Made by a program: the position numbers and the translations under genes
The notes under the pieces: generated by a model
Told to the model about the DNA's origin: nothing
Database searches by the model: none
What the model saw: the letters and a program-made list of their open reading frames with translations, nothing else
Shown: positions 17,110 through 26,543 of the stretch, one piece after another
How positions within the stretch are numbered: position 1 is the first letter of the stretch
Layout of the letters: every line of letters begins with the position of its first letter
NCBI GenBank assembly: GCA_027577415.1
Contig: JANBQS010000203.1
Coordinates: forward strand, 1-26,543
Reading direction: 5' to 3'
DNA: 26,543 nt
Source of the DNA: Coemansia sp. RSA 922
Lineage: Eukaryota; Kickxellomycota; Kickxellomycetes; Kickxellales; Kickxellaceae

Positions 17110-18820
17110 TTAGTTTTTGGACTGCTGCAGTGCGTAGTGGTATTTCTCGGCCTCTTCGATGGTAGTCAGGTTGGACATCGCCTTGCTCATAGTCTCTTGC
17201 CACTCGCTGACAGGGACCGAGTCGTGGACGACACCAGCGCCTGCCTGGATGTAGGCATTGCCGTCTTTGAAAACCATGGTACGGATACCAATACAAGTAT
17301 CAAGATCGCCCGAGAAGCTAAAGTGACCCAACGCACCGCCGTAGATGCCACGACGTTCCTTCTCAGCCTCGTAGATCAGCTGCACAGCGCGAACCTTTGG
17401 TGCACCCGACAGCGTGCCAGCAGGGAGGATGGAGCGGAAGGCGTCAAAGCCCGTCATGCCCTCGCGCAGCTCGCCTGAAAGGTTACTGACAATGTGCATG
17501 ACATGCGAGAAGCGTTCAACGACCATCAGCTTATCGGCCTTGACGCTGCTGGGCTTGCACACGCGGTTAAGATCGTTGCGACCCAGATCCACCAACATGA
17601 CATGTTCTGCACGCTCCTTCTGGTCAGCAAGCAACTCAGCAGCTAGCCGGTCGTCCTCCTCGGGCGTCTTTCCGCGCTTGCGTGTGCCAGCGATCGGGTG
17701 GTTGTAGACCTGGCCTCCTTGCACGCGGGCCAGCATCTCGGGCGACGCGCCGACGACCTGGAAGTCGTCAAAGTCAAAGTAGAACATGTACGGCGCTGGG
17801 TTGAGTGTGCGCAGATAGCGGTATGCGTTGAACGGGTGGAGGGTTGTCGGACGAGTGATGCGCTGCGCGGGTACAGCTTGGATAATGTCACCCTTGACAA
17901 TGTGCTCCTTGAGTCCCAACACCATGGCCTTGTAGCCCTCCTCGCCCGTGTTTGACACAAACTGGCCGCCCAGCTTGATGGGCTGCTGCTCAGGGAACGG
18001 AATCGAGTCGGCGTAGAGTACGTTAATGTTCTCGCGGATGGTCTTGATAGCATTGTCATATAGTTCGGCTAGCGACTCCTTGGTCACGTCGTCGGGGACG
18101 CGGATGTGCGTGATGACCTTGAGCTGCTTGTACAGGTGGTCAAATGCCACAACAGAGTCGCAGAATAGGAATATCGACTCTGGGACGCCAATGGGATCGG
18201 GCAGATCGCAGGCCGTGCGAGGCTCAAAGTACTGCACGCAGTCGTAGGATATGTAGCCAAATGCTCCGCCAGTCGCCGATCCACGAGGAAGCCCGGGAAC
18301 CTGCACGTAGCGCACGCTGTTCAGCTCCTTCTCCAGCGGGATGAGCGGATCGCACTGTACGCCTTCCTTGGCGCCCGTCTTTGTCACCTTGTATGGATCT
18401 AAACATGTTTGATATTGTATCAGTCATTGAAATCCGCTGGTATCGACTACATGCATGTTTAATGAATATGACTCATATCGATACTTACTGGCTCCAATGA
18501 ACGAGTACCGGCCAATGGTCTCACCACCAACAGCCGACTCAAGCAAGAACGAGTACGTGCTTCCCTTTGCGAGCTTTAGGTATGCCGTGACGGGTGTAAG
18601 CACATCCGAGGGAACGTCCTGGTACACTGGGATAAAGTTGCCGCCGGTCTTCTTTAGCAGATCGTATGCCTCGTCAAGAGAGGGCTTGGTTTGGAACTAC
18701 ATATATGAAGAGAAAGAAGCTTAGCAAAGGTATTGCACCAAGGAGACATGCATTCCTTCTATCGGCCAAATTCGCTTCCACAAGAGGCAGTGGTGGGCGT
18801 ACGCTTACCAGTGCCGCCAT
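17110..18820 (-). CDS. TRP2: Anthranilate synthase component I, three exons
   Basis: Catalytic subunit converting chorismate and glutamine/ammonia to anthranilate, the first committed step of tryptophan synthesis. Exon 1 is 18820-18809 (12 nt, MAAL), intron 18808-18697 (112 nt). Exon 2 is 18696-18489, intron 18488-18399 (90 nt), and exon 3 18398-17110. The total is 502 residues, matching fungal TRP2. The tryptophan feedback element LLES-x10-S is intact (Leu55-Ser58, Ser69), so allosteric inhibition is expected. The chorismate-binding domain shows PIAGTRKRG, VDLGRNDL, LPAGTLSGAPK, GALGHFSFSGDLDTCIGIRT and GAGVV.DS.P..E. No glutamine amidotransferase domain is fused, so a separate TRP3-type partner should exist elsewhere. 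Both splice junctions restore the family sequence, for example SFIGA-N-PYKV across exons 2 and 3. Confidence 0.97.
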
Positions 18821-19162
18821 TAGAAAAAAATAAAAAATAAATTGGTTAAAGAGAAAAAAAAAAGAGGTGGGTTGTGTGCTTGTGGCGGCAGCAAGCGACG
18901 GACGAAATTGGAGTAGGGAAAATTCTGGGGCCAGATGGTGATGACCGCGTCCCTGACACGTATCTTTATATCTAAAATGCTCCGATGCCTCGACGAAGGA
19001 GTGTAGGCTGGGCAGTGGAGGCGGATCGTCTGCCAAGGCGCCACACACTGACATGAATGTCAAATGTCAAATGTCATCCTGCAATAGTCTGAGCGGCATA
19101 CGTTGGACAAAAGGGAGAAGAAATTATATTTGATTGTAAAGGGAAAAAGGTGGCTGAACATC
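18821..19162. promoter_or_regulatory. TRP2 upstream region / bystin 3' region
   Basis: A 342-base gap between two minus-strand genes. It has a purine-rich A-tract (about 18826-18863) next to the TRP2 start. At 19049-19077 there is a compact repeat: TGACAT, then three tandem ATGTCA(A/T) 7-mers, so the TGACA/TGTCA core occurs four times. I found no TGACTCA Gcn4-type site. No gene is seen. Confidence 0.45.
19049..19077. repeat. Tandem ATGTCAA 7-mers with inverted TGACAT
   Basis: ATGTCAA at 19057-19063 and 19064-19070, and ATGTCAT at 19071-19077, form an almost perfect three-unit tandem. TGACAT at 19049-19054 is inverted relative to the first unit with a two-base spacer. The array lies about 230-255 bases upstream of the TRP2 start. 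Confidence 0.7.
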
Positions 19163-20527
19163 TCAGGCCATCTCGACGTCTGCGCCATCCTGAGGGACAA
19201 CTATCTCGCCGCGGCACACCGAGTGCACAATCTCACGGCGAATCTCCTCGGTGATGCCCTGGTGGTTGTGGACCTTGATGACGGTCAACAGCGCCTCCTT
19301 TTGCTCGGGAGTCAGGTCAGCCTTGTAGCGCTGCACGAACACCAGGAACGCCTGGTGCCACAGCACGGGCAGCTCGCGTTTGTCCTGCTTGAAGCGCATA
19401 AAGTGGAACACCAAGTTGTCAACCACCTTGTAAGGCAGCGCGTATTTCTTGTCCAGCAAGATACGGATAAACACTGACGTGGGACCCGTGTACTCCATCT
19501 CGGCCAGCTGGAACAACGCTGCGGCAGAGTGCAGCATGGGCACCGACACCTTGACCAGAACCGAACCGACAATCACCGCCTCGCGTAGCGTACAAGTGCT
19601 CGAATCGCACATGGGGAACAAGATGCCCTTGAAAAAGGCTGCCGGCTTGTACAGGGCCTTCTTCAGCGACATGTACAGGTGGTAGTTGAGCTTTTTGTTC
19701 TCGGCAATGTCGTCGCGCACCCGGTCGAGCAGCACAAAGGTGAGGAACCTTTGCGCCTGCTTGGGCTTCATGTTTGACACAAACAAGCGGGTTGCCTGGT
19801 ATGTCGCCTGCGGTGTCCACGTCTCGGGCTTGGTCAGATACAAAACCTCCTCCCAGTTGCGGATAGATGGAATAATCTTGAACGCCTTTGGCACGGGTCC
19901 AGACTTGTACCGGCTCAGGAGCTCGCCAATCTTTGTGTACACCTGCACGATCCGTGAGTCAAGCCCCCGGGGAACAGGCCGTTTTCCCTCATCGTCGCCG
20001 TCATTCGCCTGAGCGTCGCCATCACCACCGCCCGCCTTGGCAGCCTCGTGTTCCTTGATCTTAGCCATGATAATGTCAGCCAAGTTTTGTCTCTCGCGAG
20101 GCGCCGAGGGCATGAACTTTTCAAACATTGCAGCAGCCTCACCCTCCAGCACTTCCTCCTCGTACTCCTCCCCGGAATAGTCGGCCTCTCCCTCATCGTC
20201 GCTATCATCTTCCTCGTCGTCATCGTAGTTGTGGCGCCCAGGAGCAATGTCATCGTCCTCGTCACTGGAGTAGTCTTGGTACTGTGCCTCTACATCCTCT
20301 TCGTCTTCATCCTCGTTTCCAATCTCTTCTTGCTGCTCGCGCGCAATCTTTAGCAGCCGCTTGGATGTCTTTGGATCGATATATCCCTCGCCACCTTCCT
20401 TCTTTGCTCGGGTTTGCTCGCGCTCTGCGTACTTTGCTCTGCCCTTTGTCTTGACTTGAGCGCCCGAAGTCAACTCTACATGGAGCGGGTCATGGCGGCT
20501 CTTGGGTTTGCTAGTGGCCTTGGGCAT
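19163..20527 (-). CDS. ENP1: Bystin, 40S ribosome biogenesis factor
   Basis: Nucleolar/cytoplasmic assembly factor (ENP1/BYSL) that binds pre-40S particles and is needed for 20S pre-rRNA maturation. The product has 454 residues from the MPKATSK start chosen here; an in-frame ATG five codons upstream (20542) is possible, but family members begin MPK. The N-terminus is basic (1-60), followed by KTSKRLLKIAREQQEE and a very acidic stretch at about 67-130. The bystin domain follows (about 145-440) and includes FEKFMPS, LADIIMAKIKE, VYTKIGELLSRYKSGPVPKAFKIIPS, YFKGILFP-type (FFKGILFPMCDS) and ILLDKKYALPYKVVDNLVFHFMRF. It is complete and single-exon. The acidic block gives long apparent frames on the opposite strand that are only shadows. 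Confidence 0.96.
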   Translation of the reverse strand: MPKATSKPKSRHDPLHVELTSGAQVKTKGRAKYAEREQTRAKKEGGEGYIDPKTSKRLLKIAREQQEEIGNEDEDEEDVEAQYQDYSSDEDDDIAPGRHNYDDDEEDDSDDEGEADYSGEEYEEEVLEGEAAAMFEKFMPSAPRERQNLADIIMAKIKEHEAAKAGGGDGDAQANDGDDEGKRPVPRGLDSRIVQVYTKIGELLSRYKSGPVPKAFKIIPSIRNWEEVLYLTKPETWTPQATYQATRLFVSNMKPKQAQRFLTFVLLDRVRDDIAENKKLNYHLYMSLKKALYKPAAFFKGILFPMCDSSTCTLREAVIVGSVLVKVSVPMLHSAAALFQLAEMEYTGPTSVFIRILLDKKYALPYKVVDNLVFHFMRFKQDKRELPVLWHQAFLVFVQRYKADLTPEQKEALLTVIKVHNHQGITEEIRREIVHSVCRGEIVVPQDGADVEMA

Positions 20528-20759
20528 TGTGTGTATATCCAAATATCTTCCACCCTCGTCGAAGCGCGGATAAAAATGGTCTATATAGGAGTAGCAAAAA
20601 AAATAAGAGCAATTTCACAAACTTTAGGTTAGAACCAAAAGGCCTAGTCAGATACTTTTTTCTTTTCGCAGTTTGTAACATTTTGATTGCCCAAAAAAAT
20701 AAATATCAAAGTTTTTGATTGTGATTATAGAGAATTAAGAAATGAAATAATAGAATCAG

Positions 20760-22301
20760 CTATTGGGAGCTCCCAAGCGCAACCTGTGGTGCGGAGCTGA
20801 CGTAGTAAGGACCGTCTCTGATGTACTTTTGTATCTGCGCAAGCGTAGCAGCGTCAAACTCTGTAGCAGCCTGCTCTGACTTTGCCATGGATTCGATAGC
20901 CGCAAACTGCCATTGCTGCACCAGTCTGCCGCGCGATGAGTCGCGCATAAGCAAGTAGTTGAGAGCATTCTGGTGGCTAGCAATCTCACGCACACCCCAC
21001 GCGTGCAATGCCATCTTTTGAATGACGGCCAGACCAGCCACGCACGACTCTTCAAAGCCCTTCATGATCTCCTTGACCAAGCTCATAAGGAATTTGCCGC
21101 CAGCCAGCCGCTCATACAGCTCGTAACACGCTTGCGACGCAGACTTGCTTGGGCTAGTGGAATGCCCAAATATGCACGCAATGGCCTGCATGCACTCGAC
21201 ACGCAGCTGTCCAATAGATCTGTCGTAGACTGAGGCGAGTGCCGCAAGCGCCGTCTTCTCCTTGGCCAAGTACTCTAGAGCCTCAGCGTTGTTGCCAATC
21301 GCGCCCAGGCAGTTGATAGCCGTCGTGGTCAGCTCGCCGCTTGCTTCGGTTGCCAGCATCATCTGGCCGAGGCGAGGTGCAATAGAGTACTTTTCCAAAA
21401 ACGCTGCTGGCTTGACGCCTCCAGCATCAACCATGCGCGAAAAGAGCTTCAGTCCAGCCACACGCAATAGCGATCCCGTCACGCTGCTGTCGCCCTCGGC
21501 CTTATCAATACAAGCTAGCGCATCAGCGAATATACCTGCGTTGTCGAGATACTCGAATGACGCTGACGAGGCACTTAGCGTAGGAAGCAGTTCGTAAAAG
21601 TTCATCAACACTAGCACGTCTTTGGCCGAGGACTCCTTTAGCAGCATGTCTATAACGCCTTCTTGCCGGAAGAGCTCAAAGATGGTGTCAGATTTGGCAG
21701 AAGCTGCAGCGACGACGTCGTATACGCGGAATCTCTGGCCCTCGCCTCCAGACGCAAGCAGCTGTTTTATTGCCCCAATGCTATCGTCTGTCAGTAGGTA
21801 GTCCGACGCCATGCCCACGGCGCACAGATGCTCGAGTACTTGCTTGGCCAATTTTGTCGCGTCTGTGTCGTTCCTAGACTCCAAGCACATCCATATATGC
21901 TGGCCGTATTGTGGAGAGAACGGCTCTGTGTCTCGCTCGCATTTGAGGAACTGGTCCAGCACCAGACACTTGACAACCGGGTGCGGGTGGTCCAAGCCCT
22001 GGATAATGTACTCTTCGAAAGTCTGGTGTACCATGGCCCATGTAACAGGCTTTAGCAGCTGGCTAGTCACCTCAGCCACAGTCACGACCAATCTGTTGTC
22101 GGGTGCCGCCAGCAGCGAGAACAGCGCAGCGAACGGAATGTTGCTCAGAGTCGTCTCAAAGACCTCAAGGAAAGGTCCGGCCTTGAGCTGCTTGCTCAGG
22201 TTCTCGAACTCTTCACGTAGCCCCTGAATAATTTCCGTCGTAGGCTCGCTTTGCAGTAGTATGCATATCTGCTTGATCGTTTTGTTGTACTCCTTCTCCA
22301 T
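20760..22301 (-). CDS. 26S proteasome assembly chaperone, PSMD5/S5b-like (Hsm3 functional class)
   Basis: Armadillo/HEAT-like all-helical protein of 513 residues, close to human PSMD5 (about 504), a chaperone for the proteasome base that binds an Rpt ATPase module. Seen features are repeated helical hairpins throughout, LDHPHPVVKCLVLDQFLKCE (near 105-125), a GLKLFSRMVDAGG region, EKYSIAPRLGQMM, AINCLGAIGNN..ALEYL and a C-terminal Y.RDGPYYV motif resembling the SQGPYYV end of PSMD5. No catalytic motifs are expected or seen. The start at 22301 (MEKEYNKT) is the only reasonable ATG. The gene is divergent from uL13m. A generic ARM-repeat protein is the main alternative; the length and C-terminal motif favour PSMD5. 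Confidence 0.85.
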   Translation of the reverse strand: MEKEYNKTIKQICILLQSEPTTEIIQGLREEFENLSKQLKAGPFLEVFETTLSNIPFAALFSLLAAPDNRLVVTVAEVTSQLLKPVTWAMVHQTFEEYIIQGLDHPHPVVKCLVLDQFLKCERDTEPFSPQYGQHIWMCLESRNDTDATKLAKQVLEHLCAVGMASDYLLTDDSIGAIKQLLASGGEGQRFRVYDVVAAASAKSDTIFELFRQEGVIDMLLKESSAKDVLVLMNFYELLPTLSASSASFEYLDNAGIFADALACIDKAEGDSSVTGSLLRVAGLKLFSRMVDAGGVKPAAFLEKYSIAPRLGQMMLATEASGELTTTAINCLGAIGNNAEALEYLAKEKTALAALASVYDRSIGQLRVECMQAIACIFGHSTSPSKSASQACYELYERLAGGKFLMSLVKEIMKGFEESCVAGLAVIQKMALHAWGVREIASHQNALNYLLMRDSSRGRLVQQWQFAAIESMAKSEQAATEFDAATLAQIQKYIRDGPYYVSSAPQVALGSSQ

Positions 22302-22709
22302 GGTATGTCCTGTGTGCGAATAGAATGTTCGCAGCGGTCGAGTCCTTTTGGTTCTTGGTTCTGCTGTTGAGTGGTCGCTAATAGCAAGACAGCGTATACA
22401 AATGGTATATAGATAGTGCGAAATGGCAAACTAGATTGGCAGAGAAAGAATTAGTATCGATGTGAAGTAGAAGGAAAAGAAGGGCCCGAGTAAAAAAGGG
22501 GGCGTCACGGTAGTAGTGTACGCACTTTAAGCTTGCGTCATGCGAGCCACGCACAGCCCCTCAGCCACTTGCTGTATCAGCGTGCGATTTACCGAGGCTG
22601 ATCTCCAAAGAGAGGAGAAAAAATAATCGTTTTATCGCTAAAAACTTTTTTCTCTATTATAAATTTATTTTTAGTTTCTTCCATTTGCGCTTTCGTCCAT
22701 TTGAACAAA
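22302..22709. promoter_or_regulatory. Divergent promoter between PSMD5-like gene and uL13m
   Basis: A 408-base region between two divergent starts. A TATAAAT element at 22658-22664 lies 46 bases before the uL13m ATG, followed by a pyrimidine-rich leader. No gene or repeat is evident in the remainder. Confidence 0.5.
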
Positions 22710-23280
22710 ATGTCTACAGCTATTGGAAATGTACGTAGCCTCGAGTATACTTTTTGGATTCGCTTTGTCGCAACGGGTTTATCTATGGAATTATCCCCCA
22801 GCTAAACGTGCCTTCTTTTCCCCCTTCTTCAAAATGTAGACTGCATTAGCGTATGCGCGCGTATGGCACTTGGTCGATGCTCGCGGGCAGGTACTTGGAC
22901 GATTGGGAACACAAATAGCACAAACGTTGATGGGCAAGCATAAGCCGATCTATGATCCGTCCTCAGACTGCGGCGACTATGTGGTAGTTATCAACGCAAA
23001 GCATGTTGGCGTTACAGGTCGCAAGCGCGAGCAAAAACTCTACCGCCACCACACCGGGTTTCCTGGCGGACTGAAGGAGGCCACGATGGAGCAGCTACAG
23101 CAAAAGAACCCCGAAAAGGTCATTGAAAAGGCCGTTTCAGGCATGCTGCCAAAGAACCGCTTGCGTCAGGTACGCATGGGACGGCTACTAGTATTCCCTG
23201 ATGGTGAGCACCCGTATGCTGACAATATCATGAAGCGGTACGATACCAAGATCCCGCTAGTCACTCAGCCCATTGACTAG
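22710..23280 (+). CDS. MRPL23: Mitochondrial 54S ribosomal protein uL13m, two exons
   Basis: Mitochondrial large-subunit ribosomal protein of the uL13 (bacterial L13) family. Exon 1 is 22710-22730 (21 nt, MSTAIGN), intron 22731-22839 (109 nt, donor GTACGTAG, acceptor AATGTAG), exon 2 22840-23280, giving 153 residues. The start of exon 2, TALAYARVWHLVDARGQVLGRL, matches the conserved beginning of L13 (xWxxVDAxGxxLGRLA). KHKPIYDP, GDYVVVINAKHVGVTGRK, YRHHTGFPGGLKE, GMLPKNRLR and the late LLVFPDGEHPY segment are all present. It converges on RLP24 with 93 bases between the stops. Confidence 0.96.
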
Positions 23281-23373
23281 TATAAAGTTGTAAAGAAGCT
23301 CTAGTCCCTATATATTTTTGACAACACAAAACTGTGATAAAAAAAAGAATGTAAAATGTAACCGAGTACAATC

Positions 23374-23978
23374 TCAATCCAGATCCATCTGGCGAGACGA
23401 CTCTGCGGCAGCCTTTTGCATTTCCTTGGCCTTGATAGCAGGTGTCGAAATGAGGTGGATGCTCTTCTGGATCTCCTTGATATCCAAATCTCTCTCGCGC
23501 TCCTTGTTTCCAGACATCCTCTGCTTGAAGAATGCACGCTCGCGGCGAGCCCGGATCTCCTGCACCCGCTTCATTGCCTTGATAGTTGTGCTCATCAAGT
23601 CACGGTCATAGCGCACTGGCACATTCCTCCGCTTCTCAAACTCAAACGTCGAATCAATCGCCATCTCCTTGCCCGCTGCCTTACGGAACGCCTTTGTCCA
23701 GCGCACCTTGCGAGGATTACGCTTCATCTTGAAGTTCCTGTGGCACTTTGACCGGCAGAACCGGAACGACTATATCATTACATATACATACATTGCTTTT
23801 TGTGGTTAGTAGGAGGTAGGTTGCTTGCACTAGCAGCTATGTGTTGCCAGAGGGCGAAACGACCAATATCGCTCAAAACTGTTATGCTGTTCCGTACCTT
23901 GCCGTCGTTACGAACAAACATAGTTCCATGGCCCGGATACACCGTCGACGAGCAAAAGTAACACTTTTCCAGACGCAT
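23374..23978 (-). CDS. RLP24: 60S ribosome biogenesis protein RLP24 (RSL24D1), two exons
   Basis: eL24-like placeholder protein of nucleolar and early cytoplasmic pre-60S particles. It is replaced by eL24 after release by the AAA ATPase Drg1/Afg2. Exon 1 is 23978-23898 (27 codons, [20 protein letters not shown] and onward), intron 23897-23770 (128 nt, donor GTACGGA, acceptor TATAG), exon 2 23769-23374. The spliced chain is 158 residues. The zinc ribbon CYFC...CRSKC is assembled across the intron, followed by [25 protein letters not shown] and [13 protein letters not shown], all family hallmarks. It is about 40 residues shorter than yeast Rlp24 and near the human length, so the C-terminal Drg1-binding tail is reduced. 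The second Met-containing frame at 23727 is exon 2 only. Confidence 0.96.
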
Positions 23979-24179
23979 TTCGCAATTATATGTGTGTCAA
24001 TCAAAGGTCTAACTAGAGAGAATAAATGAATTGCAAAGAGTTGAAGCCAAGACCAGAGGGCCAAAAAAAAAAGCTAAGGCATAAGAAAAAAAAAAAGTTG
24101 CGCCCTAATCACGACCGCTTTGATCGTATTAGATTTATGATTACGACATGTAGCTACATTAAAAAAAGGTCATATAGAC

Positions 24180-24185
24180 TTTATT
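24180..24185 (-). terminator. AATAAA polyadenylation signal of NBR1-like gene
   Basis: On the minus strand AATAAA lies 63 bases after the stop codon of the NBR1-like gene, in an AT-rich context. Position and sequence fit a cleavage/polyadenylation signal. Confidence 0.5.
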
Positions 24186-24248
24186 CAGGATAAATATTTG
24201 GTGATACACATATGAAAAAGGGGCAGAAATAAATTCGGTCTGCATTGT

Positions 24249-26543
<2,295 letters not shown>

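Overview
The window is nuclear DNA from a compact eukaryotic genome, almost certainly a fungus. Genes are densely packed on both strands, introns are short (about 90-160 nt) with gtaag/gtacg donors and tag acceptors, and every recognisable product is a eukaryotic housekeeping protein. Presence of a PHF8/KDM7-like PHD-JmjC protein, a ZZZ3-like protein, a PSMD5-like chaperone and a fungal DUF1748-type protein in one locus suggests an early-diverging fungus rather than an ascomycete yeast. Kickxellomycotina (Coemansia-type) is my best guess, but that is inference. I see no prophage, CRISPR array, transposon, rRNA or tRNA gene.

Layout, left to right. 145-2845: a GPI mannosyltransferase 2 (PIG-V/GPI18) and an unrecognised His/Pro/Ser-rich protein, both +. 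2984-7760: three minus-strand genes, namely kynurenine/glutamine aminotransferase (BNA3-like), a divergent beta-tubulin with a 28-nt first exon, and the PP2A activator PTPA. 7982-9330: proteasome beta-2 (minus) divergent from a DUF1748 small membrane protein (+). 9331-10430: the longest stretch without a credible gene. 10431-15888: a nuclear/chromatin group comprising PHD-JmjC demethylase (+), a short THOC5-like THO subunit (minus, one intron) and a ZZZ3-like SANT/Myb + ZZ protein (minus). 16405-20527: ribosomal protein eS12 (+, 14-nt first exon), convergent with anthranilate synthase TRP2 (minus, three exons, 12-nt first exon), then bystin/ENP1 (minus). 20760-26543: PSMD5-like proteasome assembly chaperone (minus), mitochondrial ribosomal protein uL13m (+, 21-nt first exon), ribosome biogenesis factor RLP24 (minus, one intron), and an NBR1-like autophagy receptor (minus) whose 5' end runs off the window.

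These genes do not form a pathway cluster. Loose themes are ribosome production (eS12, bystin, RLP24, uL13m), protein turnover (beta-2, PSMD5, NBR1) and chromatin/mRNA export (JmjC, THOC5, ZZZ3). The observations most worth a second look are the beta-tubulin, with Met at the benzimidazole position 198 and Thr at 6; the ZZZ3-like protein outside animals; the tandem Atg8-binding motifs at the NBR1 C-terminus; the recurring pattern of tiny first exons; and short repeated motifs in several promoters.
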